NCBI RefSeq assembly: GCF_000143535.2
Contig: NC_037311.1
Span: forward strand, 3,162,001 to 3,226,000
Origin: Botrytis cinerea B05.10
Taxonomy: Eukaryota > Ascomycota > Leotiomycetes > Helotiales > Sclerotiniaceae
DNA: 64,000 nt
Direction of reading: 5' to 3'
Position 1 is the stretch's first letter, and every line of letters begins with the position of its first letter. The position numbers and the translations under genes were made by a program. The notes below the pieces were generated by a model. That model saw only the letters and a program-made list of their open reading frames with translations, was not told the DNA's origin and did not search any database. Positions 60,754-64,000 of the stretch are shown here, piece by piece.

Positions 60754-61777
60754 TGTTATCTCGTTGTAGATTTGGTACTCTTAGTTGATTAGAATAAAGT
60801 AATGTATGTTGCTGAAAGTTGAAATGTTTAGGTAAAGATGCGGTGCAATTTATAGATGTTCTGTAGTCACAATGATCTATGATTCATGATCTGTGCCAAA
60901 GTTTTGAGTTCAAAGCTTGGTGATTGATCCATGTAGATCTCCAATACAAATTTGAGTTAGATATCTTTACGAGTGAGATCTAGATCTAGAGTCTTCCCAC
61001 AAGTGGATAGTATATGTGAAGAAATGTTGTCATTTGAAGCGAAGTGTGGGGGAATGGAGAATATTAAGAATAAGGTTACACTAGTGACGCTTTCCAAACT
61101 CTTAAAGCTGAAAATTCTGACGTTTGTTCTGAGTGGACTCTACCAATTTGACTTGTTCGGGTAAAACTGCTGAGATCTATAAAGCCAAGTTCTCCGAACA
61201 TGATCAAATCATGCAAGACTAATAAGTTTCGAGTCCATTTGTTATCATATTAGTCATTCCATAGTCTGGAGATATCATCTAAGACGAAAAGATGGTATTA
61301 GTTTTATTGCCATTTAATTCTTGCAAGTCTGAAATTCTGGTTAGTGGAAGATGAAAGAACCACTAGAACTGAGGGAAATAGATTTACGTGTGAGGTGATA
61401 AAATAAATTATGTGGTTGATCATTATCAAGAATCTTTAGACTCCTATTCAAAGAGTATTCATTGCACTAAATAAAATCTAAAACAACAATATGTATTTCC
61501 ATCGTTCATGATAGAGCGCAATATATATTCGGAATCCCGTGATTGGGCTCAGTGAAATTGTGTAAACAGCGAAGTCCGTCTAATATTACAAATAATATTT
61601 TTCTATCACATTTTAGATAAGTTATTGAAATTGAATAAAACTTTTCCAAAATTTAATGACACCAAACTTTTCCCCCCACAAACTTTTTGTCAAAGCCCTG
61701 TTTCTTGACACGTTATTGACCCAGTAATACATCAACATCATCCGATCCTTTTATTATGCCTCCCAGAATCTGAGTCC
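60754..61777. other. Spacer between two small membrane-protein genes
   Basis: A+T-rich, about 1 kb. Contains the upstream region of protein A. No additional frame supported. Confidence 0.55.
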
Positions 61778-62251
61778 CTATACTTGATTCGTACCTGAGG
61801 ACTCTCTCGTCATTTCTTTAGATATCGCTATACCTTCCCGAATATCATCAAACTCATCTCTCGGTCTCTGTGTTATCGTTCCGTAATTCGGTAACTCATC
61901 TCTGCCGAAAAATTTCTCTCCCTCTGTCCAATTTCCTGACCATTTGTTGACATACAAAAGTGGGCTATTCGCTCTCTCATAATTTGGAGTGAGGTGTCTG
62001 CTCGTTGGTTTCGACGTCGGTCTCTTCTCGCTTGCCACTGATAAACCACGTATCCAATTATCCATTCTATCATAAATAAAGATAATAAGAATAGCAATCC
62101 AGGTCGTAATAAAGAATATCATACATATGATTCCTAACGGAGCGAAAAACCCATATATGATCGTTTCCATAACTGTGAGCTCAATTTGTGTGACATCAGT
62201 GGCATTTTTAATAGCCACTATATTTTCAGCAATTTTTGGTAATGGTGACAT
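61778..62251 (-). CDS. Small single-pass membrane protein (hypothetical, B)
   Basis: A 157-residue frame from the ATG at 62251 (MSPLPKIAENIVAIKNATDV). One long hydrophobic segment (IIYGFFAPLGIICMIFFITT, WIAILIIFIYDRM) at about residues 33-65 is followed by a hydrophilic tail with SEKRPTSKPTSRHLTPNYER and an acidic DEFDDIREG stretch. The layout parallels protein A, and both share an E..+I...G.I.MIFFI-like core, suggesting distant paralogy. No known domain. Function unknown. Confidence 0.55.
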   Translation of the reverse strand: MSPLPKIAENIVAIKNATDVTQIELTVMETIIYGFFAPLGIICMIFFITTWIAILIIFIYDRMDNWIRGLSVASEKRPTSKPTSRHLTPNYERANSPLLYVNKWSGNWTEGEKFFGRDELPNYGTITQRPRDEFDDIREGIAISKEMTRESSGTNQV

Positions 62252-63145
62252 TCTTGAATTCGAACTTGTCAATGATCAGATTCTTTCATTGTTCGAATTG
62301 GAGAGATACGTACGAGGTTGAACAGTTGAGAATTTTTCAATCGCCTAGAAGATGCAGCTTTTGAAGGGTACGATTCTGATGGGGATCGAGAAATTCATTA
62401 TTTGAAGAGAAAGAATTTTCACTGGTGCTAATTTCTAGTGTATGATAAAGTTTGTCAGCTATATACTATATGATCATCTGTGTGTGTTTGTCCAAATTGG
62501 GCTTCCTAGAAGGTGACTAATGTAATTTTGGGAGTAGTTTTAAATCACCACCTCTCAAAGGCTCCCAATTTCCAAGTTTTGGTGCAAGACGCAAATAAAG
62601 AGACACTGTAGCTGTTATCAATTTTTCTCTCTGAAGGGAAATTGGGAAAACTTTATCCCTCATTGTGTAAGTCAATCATGAGGCACTAGGGATTTCCGAG
62701 ACTTCGGACTAGTTAGATGCAAATGAATTCAAATAAGAGAGGTTTGTTAATATCAATCATCGAAATCAATACGGCCTTTGAAGAATCCGTAACATATACT
62801 ATCTATCTTCATGAAAATGTGATCAATTCCAGTGGTGGACATGTGACTGATGAAAATAACACATTACCAGAGCTGGCCTTTACCACAAATTGACTCGAAG
62901 ATGTTAGTATGGAATGGATATGACTCTTGGCATCAAGAATTCCAAGATAATATTTTAAACTTCGGAAGATAATCTCTAGTCTAAGTCACGACCGAATAAA
63001 AGTGTTAGTTACACGCACATAGACTAATTAATCACATGAGGAGACTCAGCTTCGCTTATGGTCTCTTCAAAAAAACATATTATTCTTCCCTCGTCCATGA
63101 TATCAAGGTACATATCTCATCTCTAAATGATTCAAACCAACAACC
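62252..63145. other. Divergent upstream region
   Basis: Between the starts of membrane protein B (minus) and the multi-pass protein (plus). A+T-rich with no motif seen. Confidence 0.55.
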
Positions 63146-63865
63146 ATGTCCCAGCAACAGAATTTAATTTCCAATCAAGATTCCTACAGAGAAACATTCA
63201 CATTAATCAATCATTTAAAGTGCATATCAACTTTTGTGCTTTTCTGGATATATTATGAATCAATCCAATATATTTACTACCTATCAAAGGGCTGGAAGGG
63301 TTGCCATCAACATCGAATTATTCTGATTGTCTTTTTTTTAGCGGGTATCTCTATAAATGAAATTCGCTCATATCTCTGTGGAGATTCTAAGATCTTCTGT
63401 GACTTAGTCGCCCGCATTACTGTACTCACTCTTATCTTTTTCGAAATTCTTATTCGTTTCAACTTGTTAGGAGAGAGATTCGAATATTTCTTTTATGTCT
63501 CATTCGAGTTTTCAGGATGGCATCCTCGATGCGTGCCAGGATGGGAGCATGCTAGAATTCAACTGCGGCTGGCCAGTGAGCTCGAAGAAGAGTATAATCA
63601 ACGGGATTTCGAACGCAGATTTGCGAGGGTTTGTAGAAGATTTGGTGGTGAAATAGATTGTGACTTCATTGAAGCTTGGATAGACAAGGATTGTGAAGTC
63701 ATAGAAGATATATTTATCAGGAAATGCCAGTCTGGATTGAGGTATCCAATCGCCGATGCCCTTACAAATAAGACATTGGAGTCATATAATGAGCTTCTAA
63801 GCCTCCGAAATTTCCGTTCCACTGCACTCGAGAATCTGGAAGATTTCAGAATGGTGATGGAATGA
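63146..63865 (+). CDS. Hypothetical multi-pass membrane protein
   Basis: A single-exon 239-residue frame with an ATG at 63146 and a stop at 63863-63865. Three hydrophobic segments are visible: about residues 25-46 (CISTFVLFWIYYESIQYIYY), 58-72 (IILIVFFLAGISI) and 90-110 (ITVLTLIFFEILIRFNLL). A charged, helical C-terminal half follows, with several Cys, Trp and acid pairs (LASELEEEYNQRDFERRFAR, CDFIEAWIDKDCEVIEDIF). No family recognised. With proteins A and B it makes a local group of three small lineage-specific membrane proteins. Confidence 0.6.
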   Translation: MSQQQNLISNQDSYRETFTLINHLKCISTFVLFWIYYESIQYIYYLSKGWKGCHQHRIILIVFFLAGISINEIRSYLCGDSKIFCDLVARITVLTLIFFEILIRFNLLGERFEYFFYVSFEFSGWHPRCVPGWEHARIQLRLASELEEEYNQRDFERRFARVCRRFGGEIDCDFIEAWIDKDCEVIEDIFIRKCQSGLRYPIADALTNKTLESYNELLSLRNFRSTALENLEDFRMVME

Positions 63866-64000
63866 GCTACTTTATTTTGGAACAGTAATACTTTGACGGT
63901 GCTGGAAAGTGTCAGAACGATATAGTTGTACTTTCAACCGATGGAAGAAGTTTAATGAAAGGTCAGAAATTTTCACATCTTTATAAAATACACCACTAAC

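Overview
The window is nuclear DNA of a filamentous ascomycete. Genes are split by short GT-AG introns, mostly 47-65 nt, and several gene families are typical of such fungi: UstYa-like proteins, a Zn2Cys6 regulator, a rhodopsin-domain membrane protein, a GH71 glucanase, BTB proteins and ACS-type MFS carriers. A Fot1-type transposon of about 1.83 kb lies in an extremely A+T-rich block of RIP-like decay. With the protein flavour, this suggests Leotiomycetes, probably near Botrytis/Sclerotinia. The genus is inference.

Layout. 1-3.2 kb: a partial APH-fold kinase-like gene and a rhodopsin-domain membrane protein, both minus. 4.9-11.2 kb: an accessory, secondary-metabolism-like block with two UstYa-like oxidases, a small secreted Cys-rich protein, a cytochrome P450 and a glutathione-S-transferase remnant. 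12.4-14.3 kb: an ACS-family MFS transporter. 15-23.8 kb: a catabolic cluster with a Zn2Cys6 regulator, a lactose-permease-like sugar porter and a divergently transcribed GH2 beta-galactosidase without a signal peptide. The arrangement recalls the yeast LAC12-LAC4 pair: sugar imported, hydrolysed inside, with a regulator next door. 24.7-30.5 kb: a secreted GH71 alpha-1,3-glucanase, another MFS transporter and an alkaline ceramidase. 32.3-33.6 kb: a BTB/POZ protein, followed by about 4 kb that is gene-poor.

37.7-48.9 kb: a cAMP-receptor-like GPCR with an in-frame TAG at a position expected to be Trp, a DHCR24-like FAD protein, a second ACS-family MFS carrier, an aldo-keto reductase and a CSC1/DUF221 channel-like protein. 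49.7-53.3 kb: a secreted carboxylesterase whose first exon is separated from the rest by the transposon, which has about 60-bp terminal inverted repeats and a TA target duplication. 53.5-63.9 kb: lineage-specific proteins of unknown function. These are a long low-complexity protein, a 647-residue conserved fungal protein, two small single-pass membrane proteins of similar architecture, and a multi-pass membrane protein.

The most notable points are the UstYa/UstYa/P450/secreted-peptide block, the apparently complete lactose/galactoside module, the decayed transposon inside the esterase gene, and the GPCR with a single nonsense codon. Coding boundaries were read by eye from frames, splice motifs and family consensus. 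No tRNA, rRNA or CRISPR array was seen.
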